Notes: generated from the letters alone by a model not told the origin. A DNA stretch of 38,214 bases from CAYQTE01 sp964420285 (GCA_964420285.1 CAYQTE010000046.1:1-38214), one strand, 5' to 3'; shown: positions 1 through 10,178, counted from the stretch's first letter. Numbers and translations are program-made.

Positions 1-6
1 CGCCCA

Positions 7-537
7 ATGCGAACGGAGATTGATGCTCGGGATGTCGGGCGGATCGTGAAGGAATTGGCACTTCGCGTGGCGGGGGCGATGACGCCGTGTCAGGGGATCA
101 ATGTCATCGGGATTCGCACCCGCGGCGAGGTGCTGGCGGGGCGGCTGGCGGATTTGCTCGCCGGGCAGGGAATAACGCAGATCGGGCGGGGAGTTCTCGA
201 CGTTACCCTTTATCGCGATGATCTGTCGGAGATCGGGCCGACGCCGCTGGTGCGGCCGACGGAAATCCATGTGGATATCAACGGCCGGCCGCTGCTGCTG
301 GTGGATGATGTGCTGTTCACCGGGCGGTCGGTGCGGGCGGCGATGGATGCGCTGAGCGATCTGGGGAGGCCGCCCGTGATCCGGCTGGCGGTGCTGGTGG
401 ATCGAGGCGGGCGTGAACTGCCGATCCAGGCGGATTTCGTGGGGCTGACGCTGACGCAGGTTCCGCTGGATCATCGGGTGAATGTGCGGCTGACAGAGGT
501 GGATGGGCGCGATCAGATATTGGTTGAACCGAGGTGA
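7..537 (+). CDS. pyrR: PyrR bifunctional pyrimidine regulator / uracil phosphoribosyltransferase
   Basis: The 176-residue protein aligns from memory with Bacillus PyrR along its whole length: TRGEVLAGRLA near residue 38, LYRDDLS near 68, the PRPP-binding loop LLLVDDVLFTGRSVRAA at about residues 96-112, and LAVLVDRGGRELPIQADFVG near 126-145. The family makes UMP from uracil and PRPP, and in Gram-positive bacteria also attenuates pyr transcription by binding RNA. No PyrR-binding leader can be seen because the window starts 6 bases upstream, so an RNA-binding role is unproven. The ATG at 7 gives a length close to the usual 180 residues, though a start outside the window cannot be excluded. It is the first gene of a pyrR-pyrB-pyrC run. 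Confidence 0.93.
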   Translation: MRTEIDARDVGRIVKELALRVAGAMTPCQGINVIGIRTRGEVLAGRLADLLAGQGITQIGRGVLDVTLYRDDLSEIGPTPLVRPTEIHVDINGRPLLLVDDVLFTGRSVRAAMDALSDLGRPPVIRLAVLVDRGGRELPIQADFVGLTLTQVPLDHRVNVRLTEVDGRDQILVEPR

Positions 538-540
538 GGG

Positions 541-588
541 GGTGACAGGGTGACAAGGTGACTTGGTGACAGGGTGACTTGGTGAGGG
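541..588 (+). repeat. 8-bp tandem repeat GGTGACNN, six units, between pyrR and pyrB
   Basis: Six consecutive 8-base units starting at 541, 549, 557, 565, 573 and 581 read GGTGACAG, GGTGACAA, GGTGACTT, GGTGACAG, GGTGACTT and GGTGAGGG. They fill nearly the whole pyrR-pyrB spacer. The last unit runs into the purine-rich sequence that probably serves as the pyrB ribosome binding site. I recall similar GGTGACA-type arrays between genes of other planctomycetes; that is memory, not a search. Confidence 0.9.
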
Positions 589-603
589 GAGATAGGGAAG
601 CGC

Positions 604-1548
604 ATGGCGGAGAGCTCGGCATTTCGGTGGACGCGAAGACATCTGCTGTCGCTGGAGGCGCTGTCGGCACAGGAGATCAATCATATTCTCGATACGGCCG
701 TGTCGCTGAAGGAAGTTTCGACACGCTCCATCAAGAAGGTTCCGGCGTTGCGCGGGCGGGTGATGGTCAATGCGTTCTTCGAGGACAGCACGCGGACGCG
801 GATCAGTTTTTCGCTGGCGGCGTCGCGGATGTCGGCGGATGTGCTGGATTTCTCCGAGAAGGGATCGAGCGTTTCCAAGGGCGAGACGCTCATCGACACG
901 GCCCGGAATATCGAGGCGATGGGGATCGACATCATCGTGCTGCGTCACCCGGCCGCCGGAAGCGCGGAGGTGCTGGCGCGGACGGTCAAATGCAGCGTGG
1001 TGAACGCGGGCGACGGGGCGCACGAGCATCCGACGCAGGGCTTGCTGGATTTGTACACGATCCGCGAGCGGTTTGGGCGGGTGGAGGGATTGACGGTGGC
1101 GATCGTGGGTGACATCGCCAACAGCCGGGTGGCGCGGAGCGATCTGTGGGGGCTGACGAAGCTGGGGGCCAAGGTGATTCTGGTGGGGCCGACGACGCTC
1201 CTGCCGCGAAGTTTTGAGGCGCTGGGGGCGACGGTGGCGCACGATTTTGACGCGGTGGCCGGCGAAGTGGATGTCATCAACATGCTGCGCGTGCAGTTTG
1301 AGCGGATCAAGAGCAGCCAGTTTCCGACGGTGCGGGAATTCACCCGGCTGTTCGGATTGACGCCCGAGCGGTTTGGGCGGTGCAAGAAGGATGTGTTCGT
1401 GATGCACCCGGGCCCGATGAACCGGGGGATCGAGATCGGGTCCGAGATCGCCGACGGGCCGCTGAGCGGGATTCTGACGCAGGTGAGCAACGGGCTGGCG
1501 GTGCGGATGGCGGTGCTTTTTCTGGTGAGCCAGGCCGGGATGGAGTGA
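604..1548 (+). CDS. pyrB: Aspartate carbamoyltransferase catalytic subunit
   Basis: This 314-residue protein, of normal family length, catalyses carbamoyl phosphate + L-aspartate to N-carbamoyl-L-aspartate in the cytoplasm. Visible family marks: the carbamoyl-phosphate loop FFEDSTRTRISFS at about residues 58-70, HPTQGLLDLYTI at about 141-152, VAIVGDIANSRVARS near 164-178, and HPGPMNRGIEI near 268-278. The ATG at 604 follows a GGGGAGATAGGG stretch that can serve as ribosome binding site. No regulatory pyrI gene follows. The stop at 1546-1548 lies one base before the pyrC ATG, so the two are almost certainly translated from one message. Confidence 0.96.
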   Translation: MAESSAFRWTRRHLLSLEALSAQEINHILDTAVSLKEVSTRSIKKVPALRGRVMVNAFFEDSTRTRISFSLAASRMSADVLDFSEKGSSVSKGETLIDTARNIEAMGIDIIVLRHPAAGSAEVLARTVKCSVVNAGDGAHEHPTQGLLDLYTIRERFGRVEGLTVAIVGDIANSRVARSDLWGLTKLGAKVILVGPTTLLPRSFEALGATVAHDFDAVAGEVDVINMLRVQFERIKSSQFPTVREFTRLFGLTPERFGRCKKDVFVMHPGPMNRGIEIGSEIADGPLSGILTQVSNGLAVRMAVLFLVSQAGME

Positions 1549-1549
1549 G

Positions 1550-2833
1550 ATGAGCGGACTGTTGATCCAGGGCGGCACGGTGATCGACCCGTCGCGGAAC
1601 ATGCGGCAGCGGGCGGATGTGCTGTTGCGCGACGGCGTGGTGGCGGCGGTGGGAATGAACCTGGCGGCGTCGCCGGGGGATCGGGTCATTGACGCGGCCG
1701 GGAAATTCGTCACGCCGGGGCTGATCGATCTTCACGTGCATTTCCGCGAGCCGGGCGATGAGGAGGAGGAGACGATCGCGACGGGATCGGCGGCGGCGGT
1801 GGCGGGGGGATTCACGACGGTCTGCTGCATGCCCAACACCAAGCCGGCGCTGGATAACGAGGGTCAGATCGAATTTGTCTTGCGCGAGGCGCAGCGTGTG
1901 GGTTTGGCGCGGGTGCTGCCGGTGGGGGCGATCACCAAGAATCGCGAGGGCCGGGAACTGTCGGAGATCGGTTCGATGCTGTCGCGCGGTGCGGTGGCTA
2001 TGAGCGACGACGGCGTGGGCGTGGCGGATGCGTCGGTCATGCGCAAGGCGCTGCAATACGTGCGCATGTTCGATGGGCTTATCATGCAGCATTGCGAGGA
2101 GCCGACGCTCTCCGGCGGTTCGATGCACGCGGGTGTGGTATCCACATCGCTTGGGCTGACAGGGATGCCGCCGGAGGCCGAGCAGCTCATGATCGCCCGC
2201 GATCTGCTGCTGAATCGGACGATCGGGTGCCGGTATCACGTGCAGCACGTGAGCACGGCCTGGAGCGTCGAACTGATTCGCCGGGCCAAGCGGGATGGCC
2301 AGAACGTGACGGCCGAGGTTTCGCCGCATCACCTCCTGCTGACGGATGAGGCGTGCCGGGGATATGACACGGTCTACAAGATGAACCCGCCGCTGCGCAC
2401 GGCCGGGGATGTGCGGGCGTGCATCGAGGGCGTGAAGGACGGGACGATTGACCTGCTGGCGACGGATCACGCGCCGCACCGGGCGGAGGAAAAGGAACTG
2501 GAATTCCCCGATGCGCCGTTCGGGATCATCGGGCTGGAGTGTGCCTTGCCGCTGTATATCAAGGCGCTGGTCGAGCCGGGGCATATCGACTGGATGAAGC
2601 TGATCGCGATGATGTCCAGCGAACAGGCGCGCGTGATCCGCCTGGATCGCGGGACATTGAAAGAAGGCGCGGCGGCCGATGTGACGGTGATCGATCCGGA
2701 ATTGGAGTGGACCATCGACGCCAAGAAGTTCGCCAGCCGAAGCCGGAATTGTCCGTTCAATGGGTGGAAGGTGAGGGGGCGAGCGGTGATGACAATCGCG
2801 GGGGGCGACGTGAAGTGGGAACTTAATGGGTGA
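1550..2833 (+). CDS. pyrC: Dihydroorotase (class I)
   Basis: The 427-residue amidohydrolase interconverts N-carbamoyl-aspartate and dihydroorotate, the step after PyrB. Metal-site motifs of class I dihydroorotase are all present: DLHVHFREPG at about residues 60-69, CMPNTKPALDN near 93-103, HVQHVST near 235-241, SPHHLLLTDE near 260-269, and LATDHAPHRAEEK near 305-317 with the catalytic Asp. The ATG at 1550 has its purine-rich binding site inside the end of pyrB (GGAGTGAG). There is no sign of a degenerate pseudo-dihydroorotase. It closes the pyr operon; a long hairpin lies about 80 bases beyond the stop. Confidence 0.96.
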   Translation: MSGLLIQGGTVIDPSRNMRQRADVLLRDGVVAAVGMNLAASPGDRVIDAAGKFVTPGLIDLHVHFREPGDEEEETIATGSAAAVAGGFTTVCCMPNTKPALDNEGQIEFVLREAQRVGLARVLPVGAITKNREGRELSEIGSMLSRGAVAMSDDGVGVADASVMRKALQYVRMFDGLIMQHCEEPTLSGGSMHAGVVSTSLGLTGMPPEAEQLMIARDLLLNRTIGCRYHVQHVSTAWSVELIRRAKRDGQNVTAEVSPHHLLLTDEACRGYDTVYKMNPPLRTAGDVRACIEGVKDGTIDLLATDHAPHRAEEKELEFPDAPFGIIGLECALPLYIKALVEPGHIDWMKLIAMMSSEQARVIRLDRGTLKEGAAADVTVIDPELEWTIDAKKFASRSRNCPFNGWKVRGRAVMTIAGGDVKWELNG

Positions 2834-2914
2834 ATTGGGGAGGAATTATTACCGCGGAGTGAACATGCGGCCGTGTCTTACCCTGAGAGGATGAAAATAA
2901 GGGCCAAGCCATGG

Positions 2915-3008
2915 AACCGCAGATGAACGCCGATGAACGCGGATAAGACAAGAACCAGGTTCTATCTGCGTTTATCTGCGTTCATCTGCGGTTGATCCGT
3001 GCTTTTTT
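2915..3008 (+). terminator. 31-base imperfect inverted repeat followed by a T run, downstream of pyrC
   Basis: Left arm 2915-2945 and right arm 2963-2993 are complementary at 28 of 31 positions, with a 17-base loop (2946-2962). The arms are built from repeated 9-10 base words (GATGAACGC twice on the left, TATCTGCG twice on the right). A run of six T follows at 3003-3008, about nine bases after the stem, so it could end the pyr transcript. The long, internally repetitive stem is more like a mobile palindromic repeat than a plain terminator; I recall the word CATCTGCGGTT as common between genes in many bacteria. Confidence 0.5.
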
Positions 3009-3127
3009 CGGAGCAGGCGCTGAGGGCGCGGAGAGGACGAAACGGAGTCTGGCATAGGTGCGGGGTCTGAAATCGCGCACAGTCGCGGTTTCGGTTTGCG
3101 GCAGGACGGGTAGCAGGGAGAGCGAGC

Positions 3128-3742
3128 GTGAAAAAGCAAGAAATTAGGGATTTGATCCTTCAGATGGTGGGAGCTAACCTACTTGGGACAGGCTTTCGCC
3201 TTAGGAAGAGGGAAAGCGCGTTTATACGTGGAATTCCAGGCGGGTGGCAGCACATTGGCCTACCCCTCTATGACTATAATCCTGTGTTCGTCTTTTCTCT
3301 AAACATCTGCATCCGAATTGACGCCGTCGAGGACATCTTTAACATGTTTTCGGGAATCGAATCTAAGTTCCAATCAACTACGGCGACCACGATGACGCGC
3401 TTGGAGTATTTCACGGGAGGCTCAGGCGAGTACAGCGTGGCGACTGCCGATGATATCGCCTCGGCGGGCCGCGTTCTCTCTGGCGTCTTTCGTGACAAAA
3501 TCATCCCGTTTTTCGATGAAAACAAAGATGCAAAAGCCCTGGACCGAGCGGTTAATTGCACAGAGCCTGGAATTGACAGTACGCAACCTCCGGCGGGACC
3601 GATGCACGCGATCATTCTTGCTCGTGTCGCGGGCAACCCCGATTTTGACGGCCTCGTTGACGAGATTCGACGGCGGATGGGACTTTCGCCGGAGGTAGAT
3701 CACGTGTTCAATCGCCTTGTAAAATACCTCAAGACGCGATGA
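3128..3742 (+). CDS. Hypothetical protein with atypical base composition
   Basis: I do not recognise this 204-residue protein. It has no signal peptide or membrane segment. It begins with charged residues (MKKQEIRDLILQMVG), has an aromatic central part (LPLYDYNPVFVFSLNICIRI) and a C-terminal helix-rich tail ending NRLVKYLKTR. The GTG at 3128 follows GGGAGAGCGAGC, a usable ribosome binding site. Base use differs sharply from its neighbours: two sampled 60-base lines (3181-3240, 3301-3360) are 52% and 45% GC, against 72% for a line of pyrC. CGCGGAG-type repeats sit on both sides. This suggests horizontal gain. A role as an immunity or defence-associated protein is possible, but nothing in the sequence shows it. 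Confidence 0.72.
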   Translation: MKKQEIRDLILQMVGANLLGTGFRLRKRESAFIRGIPGGWQHIGLPLYDYNPVFVFSLNICIRIDAVEDIFNMFSGIESKFQSTTATTMTRLEYFTGGSGEYSVATADDIASAGRVLSGVFRDKIIPFFDENKDAKALDRAVNCTEPGIDSTQPPAGPMHAIILARVAGNPDFDGLVDEIRRRMGLSPEVDHVFNRLVKYLKTR

Positions 3743-3746
3743 GCCA

Positions 3747-3769
3747 ACCGCGGAGTCGCGGAGAAGGCG
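3747..3769 (+). repeat. CGCGGAG-type intergenic repeat
   Basis: ACCGCGGAGTCGCGGAGAAG contains two CGCGGAG units directly after the low-GC gene. Related words occur upstream of that gene, at about 2852 (ACCGCGGAGTGAAC) and 3027 (GGGCGCGGAGAGGACG). Confidence 0.5.
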
Positions 3770-3934
3770 GCGTTTCCCTCGCGCGGTCCATTGCACTGGA
3801 AGGGCAGCGTCGGGTCACATTCGGCAGCCAGTTGAGCGACGCGAGGCGTTACTTCGTCGTGCAGTGCATTCGCGGAATGCTGGGGCAGCCGAAGCGACGG
3901 TGATTAGATCGAGGCGCACTAACCCTCACCCTAA

Positions 3935-3960
3935 CCCTCTCCCTGCGTACAGGGAGAGGG
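3935..3960. repeat. Perfect 11-bp hairpin of the CCCTCTCCCTG family
   Basis: CCCTCTCCCTG (3935-3945) and CAGGGAGAGGG (3950-3960) form a perfect stem around a CGTA loop. It is preceded by ACCCTCACCCTAA. A second copy occurs at 30513-30534, so this is a dispersed repeat. There is no T run on either side to make it a classical terminator for glgP, whose stop is at 3995 on the minus strand, but it could stall or protect the 3' end. Confidence 0.8.
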
Positions 3961-3994
3961 GACAAGAGGGCGTAGGTCGCGGACGAATGGCCGT

Positions 3995-6577
3995 TCAATT
4001 CCACAATATCAACCCCGGCTCGAAGCTGGTGGCCAAATCGGGGCCGCCGGGGAGGATTCTGATGGCGAAGCCGTGTCGGCCGCTGGAGCGGCAGTCGATC
4101 TGGCCGGAATAGAGGTGGCGGTTGGCCGCCAGGGTGCGCGCGTGGGTCATGGCGACCGGAGCGGGGGCGTCGATGTGGCCGGTGGCGCTGATGGGGCCGC
4201 AGTAGACCTGGACGGAAATCTCGGCCGGGTCGATGTCGGGCATGTCGATCAGGGCCTCGACCTGCATGGACTCGCCGACTTTGTAGTGGCCGTTGCCGCT
4301 GGTGTGGACGCCGACGATCTTGATGCCGGCCCATTTCTGGCGGAGATGGTCCTTGGCCTTGGCGAGCTTGATGGCGCGGGCCAGGCCTTCGGCGCCGAGG
4401 AGCCGGCCGCGTGCGTCGGCGGGGATGTAGAATTTCTCGGCGTAGTCCTTGACCATGCGATTGGTATTAAAGACGGGGCCGAGCTTGCGCATGCAGTTCT
4501 TCATGCGCCCGATCCATTCGCGGGGGATGTTGTCGATGGTGCGCTTGTAGAACAGCGGAACGATCTGCTTTTCCAGCAGGTCGTACAAGGCGCGGCTTTC
4601 CAGATCGTCCTGGTAGTTGGGATCGGTATACGATTCGCCCCGGCCGATGGCCCAGCCCAGATCGGGCTCATACCCCTCGACCCACCAGCCGTCGAGCACG
4701 GAGCAATTGAGCACGCCGTTGGCGGCGGCCTTCATGCCGCTGGTTCCGCTGGCTTCCATGCCGCGGCGGGGAGTATTGAGCCAGACATCGACGCCGCGCA
4801 CGAGATGGCGGGCGATGGAGATATCGTAGTTCTCGATGAAGACGATGCGGCGGCGCACGGCCGGGTTGCGGGCGAAATTCACGATGGTCTTGATGAGCTC
4901 CTTGCCCTCGTGGTCGGCGGGGTGAGCCTTGCCGGCGAAGACGAACTGGATGGGATGCTTGGTGTCGTCGATGAGGCGTTTGAGGCGGTCGGGATCGCGC
5001 ATGAGCAGCGCGCCGCGTTTATAGGTGGCGAATCGGCGGGCAAAGCCGATGGTGAGGGCTTCGGGATCGAGGACTTCATCGGCGGTCTGGAGTTCATCGA
5101 AGGCCGCGCCGCGACGAGTGAGCTGGTCCTTAAGAACGCCGCGGGTCCAGGAGACCATGCGTTCGCGGCAGCGCTCGTGGGCGCGCCACAGCTCTTCGTC
5201 GGGGATCTGCGTCACATCGTTCCAGACGCCGGCATCCGTCGGATCGGAGTCCCATTTGCTGCTGAGATACCGCTCGAGGATGTCGGCCATGTCCGGGCTG
5301 AGCCAGCTTCGCACGTGGATGCCGTTGGTGATGTGCTTGATCGGGACTTCATCGGGGGGAACCTGCGGCCAGACGTTGTGCCACATCTTGCGGCTGACAT
5401 CGCCGTGAAGCGCCGACACGCCGTTGATGCTGTCGGCCAGGCGGATCGCCAGAACCGCCATCGAGAAACCCTGCTTGCGATTGGTGACATCCTCGCGGCC
5501 AAGGGCGAGGAACCCTTCTTCGTCGAGCTTGAGGCCGGGGATGTAACTGCGGAAGAACTTGACCATCAGGTCGGGCGAGAAGGTATCGATGCCGGCCGGG
5601 ACGGGCGTGTGGGTGGTGAAGACGTTGGTGGCCATGACCTGCTGGCGGGCTTCGTCGAAGGTGATGGGGCTCTGCGCCAGGATCATGCGGACGCGTTCCA
5701 GGGCCAGAAAGGCCGAGTGGCCCTCGTTCATGTGAAAGACGGTGGGCTTGTGTCCGACGGCTTCGAGGGCGCGCACGCCGCCGATGCCAAGCACGATCTC
5801 CTGGCGGATGCGCAGATCGGTACCGCCGCCGTAAAGCCGGCTGGTGATGTCGCGATCGGCGGGGGAATTCTCCTGGAGGTTGGTGTCCAGAAGGTATAAG
5901 GGGATACGGCCGACCGAGGCTTTCCAGACTTTGCAGAAGACGGCGTTATCGGGCATATCGACGCGGATCTGGATGGGCGAGCCGTCGGTGTAATAGAGCG
6001 GTTCGATGGGGAGGTTGTAGAAATCGAGTTCGGGGTAGGCTTCCTGCTGCCAGCCGTCGGCCGTGAGATACTGCTGGAAATAGCCGTTGCGATAGAGCAG
6101 TCCGACGCCGATCAGGGGCATGCCCAGTTCACTGGCGCTCTTGAGATGATCGCCGGCCAGGACGCCCAGGCCGCCGGAATAGACCGGGAGCGATTCGTGG
6201 AGGCCAAACTCGGCGGAGAAGTAGGCGATGAGGGTTTTGGGAGCGGCGGGGTCGGGGTTGCCGTGGGCCTGTTCGAACCAGCCGCGCTGGTCGAGATGTT
6301 GCTTGAAGGAGGCGTAGACGCGGTTCATGTGGGCGCGATAACCATCATCGCTGGCGGCGGCGGCCAGTCGGGTCTGGCTGATGACGCCGAGCATCTTGAC
6401 GGGATTGTGGTAGAGATCCTCGAAGAGCTGGCGGTCGAGCCTGCGGAAAAGTTCGACGGCGTCGGGGTTCCAGACCCACCAGAGATTGCGGCTCAATTCG
6501 AGCAGCGGGCGCAGGGGCTCTGGAACGTCCGGGGAAACCTGGAAGGTCCGAATGGTCGGGGTCGAAAAATCAGCCAT
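3995..6577 (-). CDS. glgP: Alpha-glucan (glycogen/maltodextrin) phosphorylase, DUF3417 type
   Basis: The 860-residue enzyme releases glucose 1-phosphate from alpha-1,4-glucans with PLP as cofactor. The N-terminus (FQVSPDVPEPLRPLLELSRNLWWVWNP) is the DUF3417 domain of the TIGR02094 group, not the E. coli GlgP/MalP type. Further marks: SAEFGLHESLPVYSGGLG near 121-138, HMNEGHSAFLALER near 282-295, FARRFATYKRGALL near 512-525, and the PLP loop EASGTSGMKAAANG with Lys at about residue 616. I chose the ATG at 6577 rather than one 12 codons upstream because GAGG lies about nine bases before it and the family starts near here. The beta-sandwich-like C-terminus (residues about 740-860) is usual for the group. 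Glycogen synthesis genes are not in the window. Confidence 0.94.
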   Translation of the reverse strand: MADFSTPTIRTFQVSPDVPEPLRPLLELSRNLWWVWNPDAVELFRRLDRQLFEDLYHNPVKMLGVISQTRLAAAASDDGYRAHMNRVYASFKQHLDQRGWFEQAHGNPDPAAPKTLIAYFSAEFGLHESLPVYSGGLGVLAGDHLKSASELGMPLIGVGLLYRNGYFQQYLTADGWQQEAYPELDFYNLPIEPLYYTDGSPIQIRVDMPDNAVFCKVWKASVGRIPLYLLDTNLQENSPADRDITSRLYGGGTDLRIRQEIVLGIGGVRALEAVGHKPTVFHMNEGHSAFLALERVRMILAQSPITFDEARQQVMATNVFTTHTPVPAGIDTFSPDLMVKFFRSYIPGLKLDEEGFLALGREDVTNRKQGFSMAVLAIRLADSINGVSALHGDVSRKMWHNVWPQVPPDEVPIKHITNGIHVRSWLSPDMADILERYLSSKWDSDPTDAGVWNDVTQIPDEELWRAHERCRERMVSWTRGVLKDQLTRRGAAFDELQTADEVLDPEALTIGFARRFATYKRGALLMRDPDRLKRLIDDTKHPIQFVFAGKAHPADHEGKELIKTIVNFARNPAVRRRIVFIENYDISIARHLVRGVDVWLNTPRRGMEASGTSGMKAAANGVLNCSVLDGWWVEGYEPDLGWAIGRGESYTDPNYQDDLESRALYDLLEKQIVPLFYKRTIDNIPREWIGRMKNCMRKLGPVFNTNRMVKDYAEKFYIPADARGRLLGAEGLARAIKLAKAKDHLRQKWAGIKIVGVHTSGNGHYKVGESMQVEALIDMPDIDPAEISVQVYCGPISATGHIDAPAPVAMTHARTLAANRHLYSGQIDCRSSGRHGFAIRILPGGPDLATSFEPGLILWN

Positions 6578-6706
6578 GAAGATATACCTCAAAAACAAGA
6601 TCGACCCGCGCACCGCTCGGGGTCACAAACAAATGTCTACGCGATAAAATCCCGGTGGTAAAGACGAATTATGGGACCGAAGCGCAAAAATCCGGCCGGC
6701 GACGGA

Positions 6707-7255
6707 TCATCGGCGGAGCTTGCCCGACGCGGGCGCCTCGACGCGTTTGAAATAAAACTGCGAATCGGCCGCCCGCTGGCCAATGAAGTGAAGACATACA
6801 CTGTATGTCGGCCGGGCCGCCAGGAAGAATTCAAGAATGCGCTGGCCGTGGCGAAATTGCCGTTCGAGGTTTTCGTTGACCTGGTCGGAGAGGTCGGGGG
6901 GTATCAGGCACCTGCGGTCGTAATCCCAATGGGGATCGGTGCGGACCAGGAGATGGCCTTCCTCCCAGTCGATGGGGTAGCCGTGGATATAGCCTTCGCC
7001 GGTGTTGGGGGTATAGAACCAGAAGCACAGGAAGCGGTCCTTCCAGACGGTGCTGATGGCGTTATCGGCCCCGGTGATCAGGCGAGCGTGCGAGGTACGG
7101 ATGGCCTGGCCGGCCAGCGGTTTGGCGACGAAGACCCGCCGCGCCGCGCAGTCGTAAAGACCGACGGTGGGATAGGTGCCTCTGTACTTGTCGGTACAGA
7201 GCTTGGAACTCACGCGCGGGCCGGCCGGTTGCTCGCGGCGCACAAAACGAAACAT
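6707..7255 (-). CDS. Hypothetical soluble protein
   Basis: I do not recognise this 182-residue protein, but it reads as real: varied, aromatic-rich composition, no signal or membrane segment, and AAGGA eight bases before the ATG at 7255. Segments such as KYRGTYPTVGLYDCAARRVF, WKDRFLCFWFYTPNTGEGY and GYPIDWEEGHLLVRTDPHW suggest a compact beta-rich domain with many Trp/Tyr; the C-terminus (FKRVEAPASGKLRR) is basic. It lies 129 bases upstream of glgP on the same strand, so the two may share a transcript, but nothing ties it functionally to glucan breakdown. Opposite-strand frames here look like shadows. Confidence 0.72.
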   Translation of the reverse strand: MFRFVRREQPAGPRVSSKLCTDKYRGTYPTVGLYDCAARRVFVAKPLAGQAIRTSHARLITGADNAISTVWKDRFLCFWFYTPNTGEGYIHGYPIDWEEGHLLVRTDPHWDYDRRCLIPPDLSDQVNENLERQFRHGQRILEFFLAARPTYSVCLHFIGQRAADSQFYFKRVEAPASGKLRR

Positions 7256-7398
7256 TCAGCGCGTCCTTCGGCGCGGTTGGTCGCCATAAGGATAAGCCGG
7301 GGCGGGGCGGATGCCAAATGTGTGAGGGGAGATTCGTCGGGACGCCCATCGTCCGACATAGCTGCGTCAACGCCAATCCACGCAATGCGCCGCGGTTG

Positions 7399-7821
7399 TC
7401 ACGGCAATATGGCGTCCACGGCGAGCACGAAATCGCTGGGCGATACGACGGCGATGCCCTGGAACGACCTCAACGGCAGGAGATGCTTCTTGTCGCCGGT
7501 GAGCACGTGGGTGGCCTGCGCCGCGACGGCGCACTCCAAGACCATGTCGTCCTTCGGATCGGGGCATCCGCCCTTGAGGTTACCGGTAATCGCGACGGTA
7601 CGCATGAAACCCATCAGATAGACCGTTGTCTCGAGGACTTGTTGATCCGAGAAATCGAGCTTCCGTCTCAACTTCTGCAGAAGTTCCTCCATGATCTGCT
7701 CGCAGGTGACAGCCTGGATTGCGCCCTGGCGGGCGTAATCCAGGCATTGTCGCGGATTGCCTGACCAGCCGATGGCGGAAAACAGCACGTTGGTGTCGAA
7801 GACGGCGACGAATCGAGGCAT
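7399..7821 (-). CDS. PIN-domain toxin (putative ribonuclease)
   Basis: A 140-residue PIN-domain protein of the COG1569 type. Acidic residues expected to bind the catalytic metal are visible: Asp9 in VFDTNVLFSA, Glu45/Glu46 in EQIMEELL, Asp88-Asp92 in CPDPKDDMVLECA and Asp110 in LTGDKKHLL. PIN toxins of type II systems cleave RNA and are held inactive by a cognate small protein. The ATG overlaps the stop of the upstream 80-residue gene by one base (TGATG), the usual antitoxin-toxin arrangement with the antitoxin first. No lesion is visible, so the toxin is probably active when freed. Confidence 0.88.
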   Translation of the reverse strand: MPRFVAVFDTNVLFSAIGWSGNPRQCLDYARQGAIQAVTCEQIMEELLQKLRRKLDFSDQQVLETTVYLMGFMRTVAITGNLKGGCPDPKDDMVLECAVAAQATHVLTGDKKHLLPLRSFQGIAVVSPSDFVLAVDAILP

Positions 7822-8063
7822 CAGTCGCTCTCATGCAGCAGCTCGCGAACAAAGTCCTGTCGCTGCTCATCGTCCATTTGGTTCCAATCCAAGCCGCGCG
7901 ACGCCGCTCGTTGTCGCAGTTGCGATTCCGCGTAGGCGGTGTTGCGCTGCCAGGCTGCCTCCGCGTCCTGGGCAATCGCGTAGAGCAGCAGCCGCCGCCG
8001 ATCCGGCGGCAGGCTGCCGATGATGTTCAAGACCTGCTGTTCCTTTTCAGTCAGTGCGACCAT
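7821..8063 (-). CDS. Putative antitoxin partner of the PIN toxin
   Basis: This 80-residue, highly charged, helix-rich protein (MVALTEKEQQVLNIIGSLPP near the N-terminus, RQDFVRELLHESD at the end) lies directly upstream of the PIN gene and overlaps its start. I do not see a clear ribbon-helix-helix, AbrB or Phd signature. The assignment as antitoxin therefore rests on size, order and overlap. The N-terminal half could form a small DNA-binding helical unit and the Trp/Arg-rich C-terminal half could bind the toxin; that division is inference. Confidence 0.68.
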   Translation of the reverse strand: MVALTEKEQQVLNIIGSLPPDRRRLLLYAIAQDAEAAWQRNTAYAESQLRQRAASRGLDWNQMDDEQRQDFVRELLHESD

Positions 8064-8116
8064 GTGCGAGCCTCGCGGCTAAATTCTCTCACAGCGGAAA
8101 CGGCGCGACGAGCCTG

Positions 8117-9973
<1,857 letters not shown>

Positions 9974-10007
9974 GGAAGCTCCTTGAAAGCGTTGAGATTA
10001 CCGCATG

Positions 10008-10036
10008 ACTATATGTATCGGCTGCGCGGATGGCAA
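10008..10036 (-). promoter_or_regulatory. sigma70-type promoter of sppA
   Basis: On the minus strand TTGCCA (10036-10031), a 17-base spacer and TATAGT (10013-10008) match the consensus at 5/6 and 5/6. Transcription would begin near 10001, giving a leader of about 30 bases before the sppA ATG. It lies between the terminator at 10073-10105 and the gene. Confidence 0.65.
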
Positions 10037-10072
10037 ACCAATCGTCGGCCTGAGTCAAAGGCGAATTGCAAG

Positions 10073-10105
10073 AAAAAGGCCCGGCCGTGCTGGGCACGCC
10101 GGGCC
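10073..10105 (-). terminator. Intrinsic terminator upstream of sppA
   Basis: GGCCCGGC (10078-10085) and GCCGGGCC (10098-10105) form an 8-bp stem. It is extended inward by GTGC/GCAC (10087-10090 / 10094-10097) around a TGG loop, with one bulged C. On the minus strand the hairpin is followed by TTTTTCTT (from 10077). This is a strong rho-independent terminator for transcription coming from the 10.1-10.5 kb segment towards sppA. Confidence 0.8.
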
Positions 10106-10178
10106 GAATGAAACAAGCTGCTGTGAGCTGCCGTCAGGCAGCCGCGTGAATCGCGGGAATTGCACCCGCAAAAGCTGC

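Noticed and set aside
1340..2584. 414-codon minus-strand frame
   Set aside because: Antisense to pyrB/pyrC, Arg/His-rich, no motif.
4073..5899. 608-codon plus-strand open frame
   Set aside because: It lies antisense within glgP, is extremely rich in Gly/Asp/Val/Ala, and has no family motif; it is the mirror of a GC-rich gene's codon bias.
10153..10169. tRNA T-arm-like hairpin GCGGG-TGCAATT-CCCGC
   Set aside because: Stem and loop lengths fit a T arm, but the loop lacks the TTC start and no acceptor, anticodon or D arm surrounds it.
10130..10175. Resemblance to the cobalamin riboswitch word GGTGCAAnTCC
   Set aside because: The upstream GGGAA and the downstream GCCACTG / B12-box sequences are missing, and the next gene (sppA) is not a cobalamin gene.
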